A DNA stretch of 64,000 nt, from NCBI GenBank assembly GCA_025084515.1, contig JAJAGP010000048.1, forward strand, positions 773,026-837,025, written 5' to 3'. A program made the translations under genes and the position numbers. The stretch comes from Ancistrus triradiatus (Eukaryota; Chordata; Actinopteri; Siluriformes; Loricariidae). This document shows, piece after piece, positions 23,951 to 35,822 of the stretch (positions are counted from its first letter, which is position 1; the number at the start of each line of letters is the position of its first letter). The notes under the pieces were generated by a model. That model was not told the DNA's origin. It was given only the letters and a program-made list of their open reading frames with translations, and made no database searches.

Positions 23951-24188
23951 TCACCGGAGTTTGGACTTGCCGTATATGTTGCGCTGGACGGACAGGATCT
24001 TCTCCATGCAAGTTAGCCTGGTCTCGTGGAGCGAGCTGTGCCACGTTCCACCGGCCGGTCGGGCATCTTCGCTTCGGCACATGGCGTACGGCACGGACTC
24101 GGTCCGGCTCTGGATGTATCCGCTCCGGAGAAGGTTGCGACACAGGGCGCTGATCCTCTCCACACGTCTCAGGATCAGATGAGCTTTC
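23951..24188 (-). CDS. astn2: Astrotactin, last coding exon
   Basis: Encodes the last 78 residues plus the stop (TGA, 23951-23953). Astrotactins are neuronal membrane glycoproteins involved in glia-guided neuron migration and, for ASTN2, in trafficking of surface proteins (established knowledge). The exon begins after a good acceptor (ctgtgctacag) and completes a split arginine codon with the exon ending at 32843, giving the junction GPR-KAHLILRR. Visible family landmarks are KAHLILRRVERI, LLRSGYIQSRTESVPY, CRSEDARPAG and the ending RNIYGKSKLR. This is the C-terminal tail after the fibronectin domain, in the annexin-like region as I recall the ASTN2 structure. The stretch around TWHSSLHETRLTCMEK looks less conserved than the neighbouring exon. 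The choice of ASTN2 over ASTN1 rests on remembered sequence and is moderate. Confidence 0.93.
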
Positions 24189-24299
24189 CTGTAGCACAGA
24201 ACGACACGGCAATCAAACCACAGACACACCTCCTCACGTGTACCATGTCCAGATTAGAACATTAACAGGAGCGTAGAACCTAGAAGAAAAATGCTCGGA
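24189..24299. other. Start of intron (minus-strand 3' end)
   Basis: The acceptor AG is at 24189-24190. The intron reaches from here to the donor at 32841-32842, about 8.65 kb, and is filled by the repeats listed next. Confidence 0.85.
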
Positions 24300-25085
24300 T
24301 GTTGGAAAAAATGTCATTTTGAAGGCAGATTATGTTGCTCTAAAATCTCAGTGTACTTTTCTGCATTAATGCTGCAACACAGAAGAGGAAATGACTTTTT
24401 TTTTCACTAAGAGAACATCCCATACCATGACAGAGCCTGGCTTTTGGACTTTTCATCTGACATCCTTACAAAGAAAGATCTGTTACACTGATTGGTCTGA
24501 GCACAATCCCCATTTCCACTGTGTGATGGTCCATCCCAAATGCCTCCGAGCCCAGAGAAGTCGACGCCCCTTCTGGACATGGTTATAACAGAAGGCTTCT
24601 TTTTAGCACAGTAACATTTTAAGTGGCATTTGTGAATGTAACTCTGTATTGTAGAGCTTGATACAGGTTTGATAAAGTAATCCCTTGTAAATGTGGTTCT
24701 AACAGTTATTGATGAATGACGGTTCTTGATGCAGTGCCGTCTGAGGGATCGGAGAGCACCCCTCTTCAGTTTTATTTACACACTGAAATTCCTCCAGACT
24801 CCTCGAAGCGTTTAATGACATTATGCACTGCAAAGGGAGAAATATGGAAATCCTTTCCAATATCTCTTTGAGGATTTCAATCATTTTCTCACTCATTTGT
24901 TGATAAACTGGAGATCCTCTGCCCATCTACGCTCCTTTTGTGGATTTTTATGGATGCTACCTTTGGACCAAAGCATGATTATAATCACTTGTTTATTTAG
25001 TGTTTTATCTCATTACTAGCCCTAAATTACAAAATTCCAATGTGTTAGACGCCTGAAAGGCTGGAATGGATGCTTAATAACTGAG
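24300..25085 (-). mobile_element. Tc1-like element, family D, copy 1
   Basis: Shares with 30345-31147, 43019-44092 and 54361-55352 the blocks tctaaaatctcagtgtactt, ataccatgacagagcctggc, tttaagtggcatttgtgaat and gttcttgatgcagtgccgtc. Transposase sense is minus. The outermost inverted repeats are not clear in this copy, so both edges are approximate. Inactive. Confidence 0.85.
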
Positions 25086-25093
25086 TTTAACTA

Positions 25094-25284
25094 CTGTGGT
25101 AGTCTAGTGGTTAGGGTACTGGACTCTGGACCAGAAGGTCCAGGGTTCAAATCCCACCTCTGCCAAGCTGCCACTGTTGGGTCCTTGAGCAAGACCCTTA
25201 ACCCACTATTGCTTGGATTGTAAGACTGTATCAATTGTAAGTCACTCTGGATAAGGGCGTCTGCTAAATGCTGTAAATGTAAAA
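25094..25284 (+). mobile_element. tRNA-derived SINE with L2-type tail
   Basis: Head: ctgtggtagtctagtggtta (A box region) and ccagggttcaaatccca (B box), an internal RNA polymerase III promoter. Body: gccactgttgggtccttgag. Tail: tcactctggataagggcgtc followed by tgctaaatgctgtaaatgta. Such a tail, like those of UnaSINE1/UnaL2 in eel, suggests mobilisation by an L2-clade LINE (established for that family, inferred here). It sits at the edge of family D copy 1. Confidence 0.93.
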
Positions 25285-25343
25285 GAAAAACATGAAATAT
25301 CTTGAGTTCAAAGTAACTGTAAGGAACACTGTACACTGTGATA

Positions 25344-25775
25344 CAGTCGTATGAAAAAGTTTGGGCACCCCTGATAATTTTCATGATTTTTCTTTATAAA
25401 TCATTGGTTGTCCAGCTCAGCAATTTCAGGTAAATATATCATATAGCAGATGAACATCGTGATATTTGAGAAGTGAAATTAAGTTTATAGGTTTTACAGA
25501 AAGTGTGCAGTAATTATTCAAACAAAATTAGGCAGGTGCNNNNNNNNNNNNNNNNNNNNNNNNNNNNNNNNNNNNNNNNNNNNNNNNNNNNNNNNNNNNN
25601 NNNNNNNNNNNNNNNNNNNNNNNNNNNNNNNNNNNNNNNATTTCACTTCTCAAATATCACTGTGTTCATCTGCTATATGATATATTTAACTCAAGTTGCT
25701 GATCTGAACAACCAATGATTTATAAACTAAAATCATGAAAATTATCAGGGGTGCCCAAACTTTTTCATACAACTG
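25344..25775. mobile_element. Tc1-like element, family I, with assembly gap inside
   Basis: Left end cagtcgtatgaaaaagtttg and right end read inward cagttgtatgaaaaagtttg, both flanked by TA. The inverted arms match for about 135 bases, from the ends to the ...gagaagtgaaat block at both gap edges. The interior is replaced by 100 N. The true internal length and transposase are unknown. Confidence 0.9.
25540..25639. other. Assembly gap, 100 N
   Basis: Exactly 100 N, the usual placeholder for a gap of unknown size. Confidence 1.
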
Positions 25776-25777
25776 TA

Positions 25778-27043
25778 TGCTTTTGGTGTGATCATTGTTT
25801 TCATTCCATGTTTTCATGTAAGACATAAACAGAGACCTTACAAGTTCTAGTTGTAGTTTATGGGAATTATTCCAGGACATAACCATTGACATTTGTTGTA
25901 AGTTTTTTGTGCTTGTTTTGCAGTCTGTTGGGAGTTAGTCCGTTTTACGTATTTGAAAAATGTATTTCTTGACGTCCACCAATGGAGCGAGTTTATTTGA
26001 CTTCAAATTAGCATCAAATGTCTGTATTATAATGTCTGGATTATTTTGTTAGGCATAGTTTTGCTCGCAGTCTTTTTCAACCTGGCACGGCATGACACAC
26101 ACAGGCACAAAAATCATTTTATATTCGTTTTGGTCTTAACGTCTACAGATGTGTGGAGTAAAAACAATCATTTCAATCCTGTGTATCATTGTCCAGTGTA
26201 ATCGAGGCTTACTGTAGAAATCCGAGCTAGACTTTTTCGAAGTTATTAAACACAAGAGCGCTATAAAAGGAACGATTTGATGTTTTACATGAAGTTAAAC
26301 ATTTTTCAGACGGCGGTTAGTCCGCAGGACGAGAGGAAGAGATCAGATCACACAGACTTCCTCAAAACACGAGGAACAAAAAGAAAAAAAAGAAAAAGTG
26401 GAGGCTGCACGCAGTAGTTCCAGCCTGAATGCATGGCTGTGGGCATCGAAAATATTATGGAAGTTGATACATTTAAGGAAACAATGCTTGGCAGAAACGG
26501 ACGAATAAATGTTTGCTCAGGGGAAAGCGTGACTCCAAACTGTCAGTGACTTAACTGCCAAACTATTTCTGCTGTTTATTCCAAACTGTTGTTATTTTTC
26601 TGACCAGGAACAGGATTAAAGATTTTTTAAATCTCCTTTGGAACAACAAAAATCTAGGCTACATAAACGTTAAATCTCTTACTCAGCCCTTTTTTACACC
26701 TCGGAATGCTCAGCTGGCTGAAGTCATAAACATTTAAGCAGCGATTTTTAATATAATTACGTTCATTTTGGAGGAACACGATGCATCAGATGTGGACAGT
26801 TTAACGTGAATTTGTTTTGGGAGGAACACGAGGAAACAAAATTCTTTGTAAAGACATTATCTTATTTTTTTTCTGTGACATAACTACATTTTTATTAGGC
26901 TTATTTTGGAAAGAACATGCCGCATCTCTACGACACGGACCAGTAACTTCAATTGGAAAGTTCTCGCCACTGGTCTTGCAGGACTGTGGAAAAGGTTTGA
27001 GCATGCAAAGACACCAAAGGTCACGGCCAAGCATTAATCTGTT
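25778..27043. other. No recognised feature (intron)
   Basis: No transposon end or tandem repeat recognised apart from a short AAAG-rich run at 26380-26398. Confidence 0.45.
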
Positions 27044-27432
27044 AGACTATATAAACGAAAGTATTGGGACACCTCCATTAATCCATAGGGATTACAAATG
27101 AGTCGGTCCCCCTGTGCAGCTTTAACAGCTTCCACTCTTCTGGGATCTACAAGATTTTGGACTGTGACTGTGGGGATTCATCCAGAAGAGCATTAGTGAG
27201 TTCAGACTCTGATGTTGGATGAGACGGCCTGTCTCACAGTCTCAATGGGGTTGAGGTCAGGGCTCTGTGCTTTGTGCACAGGAACAGAAAAGAGCCTTCC
27301 CCAAATTTTCCCCACAAAGTCGGAAGCATGCGATTGTTCCAAAATGTCTTGGTCATGCTTTCCTGGAACTAACGGGTCTGAAAAACAGCCCCATAGCATT
27401 TTAGTACAGTTCACAGTATAGCTGTGGTACAA
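27044..27432 (-). mobile_element. Tc1-like element fragment, family J
   Basis: The left edge carries aaagtattgggacacctcc, the terminal signature of a fish Tc1-like group. On the minus strand a frame reads VHKAQSPDLNPIETVRQ, the block with the third catalytic acid, and upstream KMLWGCFSD. A large central part is missing. No right terminal repeat was found; the right edge is approximate. The terminus matches the unit of the 32-bp minisatellites at 270-690 and 2050-2492. Confidence 0.8.
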
Positions 27433-28699
27433 AATAAAACTTTGATGAAAACTAGTTGTGTACTCAAAGTTTCTTACACCTAAAATATACTTAAAACGGA
27501 TACTTACAAAAAACTAAAAACTAAAATGTGGGCCAATTTATTCCCAAGAAGAATTGACCTACTAATACTAATACTTTAAGGATAGTATCAGTAAACATCC
27601 ACAGAAACCTTGAAGAATAATGTTTCGTTCATGTTCCTAAAGGTTTTTTTGATTTTATGTGCGAGTGATTCTAACTAGAACAATTAAACACTTAAAGTAT
27701 TCTTGAGGAACCGTTTTCCGAACATCTCGTTCCCTTTAGTATTGTATTCAGCACTGAATTGATTAATGAATCAGTAAGTAAATCTGGTTTTGGTGACAAT
27801 CAATCAGGCATTTCCTAAGGATGAGTGTAGACAGAGCTTTTACGAAAGCTGATTTGTGGTGGGAAATGCTGCTGGAACCAATCAACAATTCTGATTTTTA
27901 AAGTAATGCTGGGTGCACCTACCAAAATAAACATAATATCAGAGGAAAGAAACAGGAAGAGTGAGAATATGAGAATATGAGAAAGAGAAAGTTCTCAACC
28001 CAAACCCCTAAGATGACCAGAGTTTGTTTTAGTAGTTTGTTTTCTACAGTATGAGCGTACGATGCATTGCATATTTCCTCCTTATGTGCAGACGCAGCTT
28101 GATTTGGGCTCTGCTGGAAAGTCTGTCAGGAAAAAGAATCCTTTTTGATGATTTTTATAGTACGTTTATAGTAATGCAGGTTGTACCTACCAAGATAAAC
28201 CCAGTAAAAGGTTTTAGGCTTCAGTTTTATAACGTAAGCATCTAAAGCACGGTTAATTAGCTTCGAGTGCCAAGTTCGTGACGTTTCCCTGACTGTCCTC
28301 AAAACGATTAAATACAGACTGCCCTGATCAGTTCGGTTCCTATATCAAAACGCGAAGGTTCAATATTAATAATGAATTCGATGCATTTATTAAAAGGACC
28401 AAATTAAGAGATGAAGTTAATCTGACTTGTCAAATAAAGCTATAAAATACACTACAAAGCTATAAAACCCAACAAAGAGTAACGGTTATTAGATTAAATG
28501 GAGCACTTCGCTTTAATTAATAATACGCAGACCATGGTGACTTCAAGTTTTTTGGTTTGGACCAGACCTCAGGACCAGGATTCAAGAACGGAAGCAAGAA
28601 ACTTCCTAGTTTAAGTAAAAAGCGTAACATAAATTGATTCCTTTCCTTTTGGATCAAAGGTTCATCATTTCAGCAGTAGAGAAGGTTGTTTATTGGGAA
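27433..28699. other. Mostly unrecognised intron with a diverged duplicated segment
   Basis: A segment near 27810-27932 and one near 28063-28202 look related: gtaatgctgggtgcacctac versus gtaatgcaggttgtacctac, both followed by caa(a/g)ataaac. Otherwise nothing recognised. Confidence 0.45.
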
Positions 28700-29395
28700 G
28701 AACTGTACATTTGAAAGGAATCTCTAGTTAGGCCACCTGTAGCCTGGATACAAGATGAGATACGGTTGGGCATGGAGGCGTATCCTGTGCCACATTTGCT
28801 CACAGATGTTACAGCTCTACCCCACAACCGTTGTCGGATCCCTAACAGAACCTGAATTCATCACTACAGACGATAGGGTTACAGGGCATAGCAGTCCAGG
28901 TTTCTCGTTCACGACACCACTGCAAACAAATGTGTCGGTGGCTGGCTGTCAACGGGTGCTGTGACAACAAATTTCCTTCTGCTAAACACCTGGAACTGGT
29001 CCTGGCAGAGACAGGGGTGTGTAGCGAAGGTGCCCCCCGTGTCTGGATGGTGGATAACGAAACTGTAGGAGCTGCTCGTGCTTGTTGGTGGATCAAACGA
29101 TCCCCTCTACAAGTGGTCTGTCTGGGCTGTCCAGAGCCTGTTCACCGTGTGTGTGTGCCCCCATAAAATCACTGCTCCCAACATCTCCTAACAGCTAGGT
29201 CAGACAGGCCCAAAAATGAGCATCCTGCTTCTCTCAGTCCAATGATGTGCCCCCTCTGAAAGTTTGTCCACTGGGCAAAAAGTAGAGATCTCTCACCAAG
29301 AGGTACACTACCCAAAAGTAGCCTCTGAGAGCCTTTTTATATGGCAGTACTGCAGGGAAACCTTTAACGCCCTCTTGTTTTCCTGTTTTTTATTT
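28700..29395 (-). mobile_element. Tc1-like element, family E, decayed
   Basis: On the minus strand the 5' part (29395 downward) matches the solo end at 62466-62715, with blocks ataaaaaggctctcagagg and gtacctcttggtgagagat. The transposase fragment lies at 28842-29096. The C-terminal half is missing and the left edge is approximate. Confidence 0.8.
28842..29096 (-). pseudogene. Tc1-like transposase fragment
   Basis: Contains SRCLAEGNLLSQHPLTASHR and LQWCRERETWTA followed by VCSDEFRF, the block with the first catalytic aspartate. Truncated after this block. Inactive. Confidence 0.85.
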
Positions 29396-30344
29396 CCCAT
29401 TATAATTTGTTATAATAGTTAAGACCTCGGTTGTTATAAAAAGTGTGGCAGAACCCTTTAAAGTGAGCTCTGATTGTAATTTTCAAGGCGTTTATATGCT
29501 AATGAGGCCTTACATGTAAAGGTGTAGGTGTAGTCAATCTTTTTTCTAAATGAACACAAACTCTGACATACATTTTCTTCAAATTCGTCCATGTTTGCCC
29601 AGAATGAGATCTGCACCCACAAGCTGTACAAGCTCTAATATCAACTCCTTCAATATCCAGATTTTGCCTTAATCATTGTAAGTGTTACACAAAAATTGAA
29701 CTTTGGAGGTAACTAGAACCACCTTGAAGTAAAGCGAACGGGACTCAGTGTCTCGTCTTTCTGAACAAACCACCAAGTGATCCTATTTCACTTGGCTCCC
29801 CATTTGTCTCTTAAAAGGCCTCGCTAATTCCAGTGCTGCCAAAGACTGCCAATTCGGAGCCATAAATAATCCCCGGCTTCTCCTCCGAATGCCCGCTGCA
29901 GGACTGCGAGGGCCGCCACACGCAAACTCTTCACCAAGTTCTTCATTACATGAAATTTCTGCATGGCGTGATTTATGAATCGCAAATTCCAGGCAGTGGC
30001 TTGGACGTTCTCTCAAAAGCGGCACTGTGGACTTTTTTTTGCCATCAACCCACTTGGAATTTCTTTCAGTCAGGCATTTGGAGAATGTCGATCTTTGAGC
30101 TGTATGGTGGAGAGACACCAAAATATTCCCGCTACACCTCATTATGGTCCCAAAGTTACTCATGGGGTAAATGCTGAGTCAGCTTTACGAGACAATTAGC
30201 CCCCCTTTGGTGCTATAAGAGCCTCAAGGCCTCTGGTTTAGCCTTACACTACATTTTTCAGTGATTTGCCTTCACTTTACAAACCAGTAAGGGTGCCAGT
30301 GAGGAGCCCATCCAAACCATGAAGAAAAAAAGCAACAAAAACAG
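29396..30344. other. No recognised feature (intron); possible conserved non-coding stretch
   Basis: 29900-30150 has balanced composition and no repeat signature, unlike most of the intron. It may be a conserved non-coding element, but only comparison with other fish could show this. Confidence 0.3.
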
Positions 30345-31147
30345 GGGTACAAAAGCAGCATCCACAAAAAAGTCTTTGAGGATGATTGGCAGAGGATCTC
30401 TGATTTATCAACAAATGTGTGAGAAAATAAATCAAATGTTCCTCAAAGAAAGACTGTAAGTGATTTACATATTTCAGTCATAACTTGTTAAAAAAAATGC
30501 ATGGACGTCCCTGGAAAAGATGTCGTCTTGAAGGCATCTTATGTTGCTCTAAAATCTCCGTGTACTTTTCTGCATTAATGCTCCATCACAGAAGTGTAAA
30601 TGACCTTTACCAAGGGCCCTGACCCGACCTCATACCATGACCTGATAACACTCTTCTTTTTAGCGCAGTAACGTTTTAAGTGGCATTTGTGAATGTAACT
30701 CTGTATTGTAGAGCTTGATAAAGGCTTGATAAAGTAATCCCTTGTCCATGTGGTTCTATCAGCTGTTGATGAATGATGGGTCTTGCTGCAGTGCTGCCTG
30801 AGGGAGCGGAGATCACCCCTCTTCAGTTTAGGCTTTTTAGGAAATTCCTTGAATCGTTTAATGATATTATGCACTGTAAAGGGAGAAATATGTAAATCCC
30901 TTCCAATCTTTCTTCGAGGAACATTGTTTTTAAACATGTGAATCATTTTCGATCATTACGTTTCTTGATAAATTGATCCTCTGATCATCTTTGCTCCTCA
31001 AAGACTCAGCCTTTCATGGATATTGCTTTTGTAACAAAATCATGACTACCAACTTTTTTTGGAATGTGTTGTATTGTCTTACAAGTAAATGTAAGAAACA
31101 CTGCATCTTTTTACTTGCATTTTCCATACTGTCTCAATTTGGAGTTG
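30345..31147 (-). mobile_element. Tc1-like element, family D, copy 2
   Basis: The right end, read inward, is caactccaaattgagacagt followed by atggaaaatgcaagtaaa, next to TA. The left arm is only partly recognisable (agcagcatccacaaaa, matching agcagtatccacgaa of copy 5). A transposase fragment lies on the minus strand. Confidence 0.88.
30575..30946 (-). pseudogene. Tc1-like transposase N-terminal half
   Basis: A 123-codon frame includes the helix-turn-helix segment KIGRDLHISPFTVHNIIKRF, the linker KPKLKRGDLRSLRQHC and IQSYIHKCHLKRYCAKKK, in family order. It ends before the catalytic blocks. Inactive, though it is the longest intact family D frame here. Confidence 0.87.
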
Positions 31148-31149
31148 TA

Positions 31150-32137
31150 TTTTTGTAACTGATTAAGCAGTTATTGTGACTGAAAAGAAGCCCCAAACTG
31201 TCCTGCAAGTGAAATCCTAAAGATGTCCGAATCAGAGCCACAGAACCAGAATCAATCCTTATCCCAGTTCCAACAGTTCTTCCTCCCAACCCTAAGGACA
31301 ACAGCATCGTTTCCACTCGCAGCATGAAGCGAACTGCTGTAAAGCTTCATCTCTCTGTAGGGGAACACCACAAACATCGCCGCCAAACTCGATGCTGCCT
31401 AAAAATGTGCACCTGGATTTACAAGGTGGCCCAGACCTTGAAATGGAAGTGGAGAGTCCTATTTTAAGAGCAACACTTCCATATGTTCATCACCGCACCA
31501 CACAGCGCTCGCCGCTTTATCCGCGTTCATCAGACCCTGAAGCATGCGGCGCCCTCTCAGTGAGAGGCTGCGATATTAATCCTGTAATTGATCCACTTTC
31601 ACAATGGTGTCCGGTCACCAGTTTTGATGCAAAGACATGAATAATCAAAGGGACCGACGGAAACGAAAACATTGCATGGACTCGAATAAACCGTTCTGAA
31701 AACGCGGTTGGACTCTTATAGGATTTATGTTTTTAGGAGACGGTAATCCAGTGGAACAAGCCCCCTCGTAATGGCTTTTATAGGCCTGGAATTGCACTGG
31801 AAGCCTAAACCAATATTTTGCGAGCGAAATTTACTGCTGAAGACGTTGTTTATGTTCACATGTGTGTGTGTGTGTGACGACATGGAGAGAGTCAACTGGC
31901 TCGAAGTGGATGCAACGAAATTAAAGGCTGACCATCGTGGCGTGTTTGACGATTTGCGTGGGTGATACGATTTACGAACAGAGTCTTTTGAATAGAAATT
32001 TGATGTGTGTCTAAACAATAATTATTTTTCATTTATATAACATTTTCCATATAGAAATTTACTACAGAGCTTTGTTTAATGAGCTCAAAAGTCCCCAGGA
32101 CTGAGAACATTCCCACTTCAACTAATCCAGTTTTAGA
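31150..32137. other. No recognised feature (intron); short TG repeat
   Basis: A (TG)8-9 tract at 31860-31876. Nothing else recognised. Confidence 0.45.
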
Positions 32138-32302
32138 AATGAGTCTGGATGGTCCTTTTTTCGATGCCACTTCTGGACATGGTTATAACATAAGGCTTCT
32201 TTTTAGCACAGTAACGTTTTAAGTGGCATTTGTGAATGTAACTCTGTAGTGTAGAGCTTTTTTAAAATCCATTTCCATACCGTTCCAACTGATTTGGGAT
32301 TG
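32138..32302 (-). mobile_element. Tc1-like element, family D, copy 3 (deletion derivative)
   Basis: Keeps tttttagcacagtaacgttt and gtggcatttgtgaatgtaac, then jumps to the terminus, read inward caatcccaaatcagttggaa. About 165 bases remain. Confidence 0.75.
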
Positions 32303-32842
32303 TTCACAAACAGTATCAGAGCTAATATCTTTACGAAAGGCAACGCTTTGTGTTAAATAGGAAAAACAACCATCACATTAAGCAAAGGCGCTGGAAAAAT
32401 TTGCAAAGTTGAAAAAGAAACTGACAGAAAAATCCAATGTCAAAGGCTGCCAACATTGCGCAAATTGCGCATGAGATTAGGACCAGTTCTTTAGTCCTGG
32501 TACCTGAAGTCAAAATTCAAAAGTGAAGTTGCAGATAAAAACAGTTTGGTTTAGTTTAACTACACGGACTAGCACAGAAAAGACAAATGACAAAGTGATA
32601 TGTTTAGTTGGTTTGCTAAATAAAAATGTTACACAACCTCCGCAGCTCCAATAAAACCAGTTTCAACACACTGCAATGCATCATTAGAAAAAGCCTTTGC
32701 TTCTGGATCTCCTGTTTTAAAAGACATGCCTTAAAAGCGTGTAGAAATACGTTATAAAAGTTAAACTACTACATAAGCAATTCACTTTTTTTACACCTTA
32801 TAAACAACATATAATAAGAGGAAAAGACATGCGGCGTCTCAC
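32303..32842. other. No recognised feature (intron)
   Basis: AT-rich sequence upstream of the splice donor at 32841-32842 (minus-strand GT). Confidence 0.5.
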
Positions 32843-33026
32843 CTCGGTCCCAGCTCGTCCTCGCTGCGCCACACAAAGTCTCCGAACTTCTCGTAGTGGG
32901 AGTTGTAGTGGTGCTGGACACGGTACAGCATGGGTGGAGAGACCTCCATCAGCGTGTTGTAGGCCGTCTGCTGCTCCTTGCCGCTGGTGTAGCCGTTGTA
33001 GAGATTGTAGATTTTGTCCGCCAGCT
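32843..33026 (-). CDS. astn2: Astrotactin, penultimate exon
   Basis: 184 bases with acceptor cctgccttccag and donor CCGAG/gtgagac. The frame begins by completing a split glutamate codon from the exon at 33228-33328 and ends two bases into an arginine codon completed by the last exon. It encodes LADKIYNLYNGYTSGKEQQT, then MEVSPPMLYRVQHHYNSHYE and KFGDFVWRSEDELGP. These blocks are near-identical to vertebrate astrotactins as I know them and form the most conserved piece here. The SPPMLYRV variant fits ASTN2 better than ASTN1 in memory. It belongs to the C-terminal extracellular or lumenal part after the fibronectin domain. Confidence 0.97.
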
Positions 33027-33227
33027 CTGGAAGGCAGGAGTTAAGAGAGACGTGGTCAGAATGCCGACGTCAAGAGTAAAGTACAGCCTGTGCTGTTCAC
33101 ACCGACGGAATGGAGCTCTGCCACCTCAGCTAGGTGCCACCCTGACCCGGGATCTCGCACCGGTAACTGGTCTGAAGGTTCAATTTTCTAAGACGAAGCG
33201 GTGAAAGTAGGAGAACAGGAGAGGTAC
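33027..33227. other. Short intron
   Basis: 201 bases with GT-AG borders (donor at 33226-33227, acceptor at 33027-33028 on the minus strand). Much shorter than the two flanking introns. Confidence 0.93.
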
Positions 33228-33328
33228 CTTCTGCTTTGCTGTCATCCACCATGGGACAGGAGGTGCGAACGGTCACGAAACTGGACTCCGACCGGCTTCC
33301 ACGGCTGTCCACAGCGTACAGCGTGAAC
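33228..33328 (-). CDS. astn2: Astrotactin, exon with end of fibronectin type III domain
   Basis: 101 bases with acceptor ctgttcccctcag and donor GCAGAAG/gtacct. Phase 2 in, phase 1 out, matching both neighbours. It encodes FTLYAVDSRGSRSESSFVTV and RTSCPMVDDSKAE. Together with the preceding exon it forms LEPDSLYKFTLYAVDSRG, the typical end of a fibronectin type III domain (Leu-x-Pro ... Tyr-x-Phe-x-Leu-x-Ala-Val-Asp). The cysteine in RTSCP is a likely disulfide partner (inference). Confidence 0.95.
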
Positions 33329-34555
33329 CTGAGGGGAACAGGCAGAGGTGGAGGCGAGAGGGTTCGATGACTCAACGACGAGAGAAGCACCAGTGCAAAC
33401 CCACATCTACGCAAACACAAACGGCCATCATCTCCAGCGCGGCTTAAAGAGAAATCTGTAAAGTTTCACCTTTCTGCCCGCCCGTCCCCGGTCACCAACC
33501 AAGGGTCTAACCTTCAAAAACAAGGGTTAACTGACAATGGCTTGTGTGGGGCCTGCAGGATGCCGGAGGATTCGGTTACATTTGGAAACCGTCCTGGCCA
33601 GGGGAGCTCGGACGAGGGGAAAAAAATCTGAGAAAGAAAAAGGCCAACCATTATGGCTAAAAGCTGCTGAAATGGGACTCCCACTTCCCCTAATGACAGA
33701 GTTCCGTTCAGCAAATACAAAACACATTAAAGCTCAAGGCCTGCATGTTCTCAGACCACCCAGTGCAGAAAAACGATGCTCGGCTGCTGGACACCGAGGA
33801 CTCGCCGCTGGCTCACGCTGAGATTTTCTCTGCGGCGACTGGGTACGATGCCATGTTTCGTAAAAGTCCAAACCCACAAAGGCATGTGCTGGTAAAACAA
33901 AAGGGCATCCACACTGCTGAGAACCTTCACAAAACAAAGCAGTAAGATCACGTCCAAACACTTTTGGGCCTCTTAATGCTTTTCATTAGATTGTGGGAAT
34001 TAGGGCAACCGTAAAAGTTTGGGAAAACTTTAATTCAGCCCTTACTTCACAGTTGGCACCATACAACCTCAGGGCGGGGGAAAAGCTACGCTTAGATGCT
34101 GCGTGATTCACAAATGTCAGACATTCATTTTTTAAAATGTTACTTGATAGCAAAGTGCTGACAGAATTCAAAAGGGGACAACAAGCCATGTCAAAGCTTC
34201 CACCCAACTCAGAAAGAGTGAAGAGAATTACAAACTCGGTCCCAACTTTTATTCTCAGGGATTTGTTTCCATATTAGGTCATTAAGAACCAGGGCTTTGG
34301 AGTCGAGATACAGCGTCCCGTCTCAAAGAGATTTCATTAAAAAAAAAGAAAGACTATCCTAAAATCTTACATCGTCTCCCATCTAAAGCAACGTCCCAGA
34401 GATTATAGTTCCAGACTCTGACTTTAAATGCTGGAGATATTACTTGGTCATTATTTACAAAACTGAAACTCCATTCCTTTAGAGATTATTTTCAAACCTT
34501 TTGAAAACACACCTAAAAATAAACAAAAATCACAGGCTGTAAAATATGCAATGAA
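33329..34555. other. No recognised feature (start of the 22-kb intron)
   Basis: Several short open frames on both strands without motifs. No repeat recognised. Confidence 0.45.
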
Positions 34556-35062
34556 TGTTAAAGGGAAAAGAAAAAAGCTTAAAGAAAAAAGAAAGAAAGC
34601 AAGCAATTAATGCTAAAGAAAGAAAGAACAAAAATAATGAATGCTAAATAAAAAAGAAAGACAGAAAAAAGAAAACAAGGAATGAATGCTAAATAGACAA
34701 GAAAAAGAAAGAAAGCAATAAATGCTAAAAACAAAAAAGGAGGAAAGAAAGAAAGAAAAAGAAAAGCATTGAATGGTTTAGAGAAAAAAGAAAAAGAAAA
34801 AAGAGAAAGAAAAAAAAGAAAGAAAGCAAAGAATTCTAAAGAAGAAAGAAAGAAAGAAAGGCTAAAGAGAATTCTGAGAAAGAAACAAGGAAAGAAGGAA
34901 AGAAAGTAAGAAAGAAAGAAAGAAAAGCAATGCATGCTTAGTAGAAAAGAAAAAGAAAGAGAAAGAGAGCGAGAGACAGAGAGAGAGACAGGGAAAAGAG
35001 AAATGCATGCAAGAGAAAATTAAAAGAAAGAAAGAAAGCAATGAATGTTTAAGAAAAAAGAA
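34556..35062. repeat. Polypurine (GAAA-rich) array 1, left part
   Basis: Plus strand almost pure purine: (gaaa)n runs broken by short words such as gcaatgaatgctaaagag. The words recur every 30 to 60 bases. The minus strand yields Phe/Leu/Ser-rich open frames that are artefacts. Confidence 0.95.
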
Positions 35063-35600
35063 AGAAATACAATTATGTTATACACAGTCCATTTTATTGG
35101 AACACAAACTCAATTGTAAAGAAATCAGACCCCCCCCCCCTTCTTTTTCCTGTCAGCGTCCGTCATGCCAAGTCATGCTAACCCAGACTACTTCTATACA
35201 TCCTGTTTCGCTTGTGTTGATTGTTTTCTTGAGCTGTGAGTGCACAAATAGCACAGAACTATGTACAGAGCTCTGACCGCGTCCCACATGGACTTCCAAA
35301 ATCTGCACCGTGACTGGGGTTAAACCGTCTGAGCGCCGCACGACAGAAGCACTACAGACAGAGGTTTATGCATGCCACATGGGGCTCGGTCCGTTAGCGT
35401 GAGATATCAAAACCAACTTTTGTTTTCCTACCCCACAAATAAATCCAACATCTCACTGCTTACTACTGTACGTCAAAAACACTTCAGAAGAATCCTGTCC
35501 TCAGAAAGCAGAACTATATTACATATAACACAGCAGAAGATACACTGTATCACTGTTAGAGCTAGACTATTAGAGCCTGAGCCAATAAACAATCAATAAC
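35063..35600. other. Non-repetitive island between polypurine arrays
   Basis: About 540 bases of mixed sequence with a C10 tract at 35131-35140. The end of the island carries a segment (gagctttacagaaatacatc at 35610) that recurs at 36257 and 36746. Confidence 0.6.
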
Positions 35601-35782
35601 CCCTGTTAGAGCTTTACAGAAATACATCTTAGTTAACAACATGAAAGAAAGAAAGAAAGAAAGAAAGAAGCAATGAATACTTAATGGAAAAGAAAAAGAA
35701 AGAAATAAAGAACAAAAGAAAGAAAGATAGAAAGAAGCAATTAATACTTAATGGAAAAGAAAAAGAAAGAAATAAAGAACAA

Positions 35783-35822
<40 letters not shown>

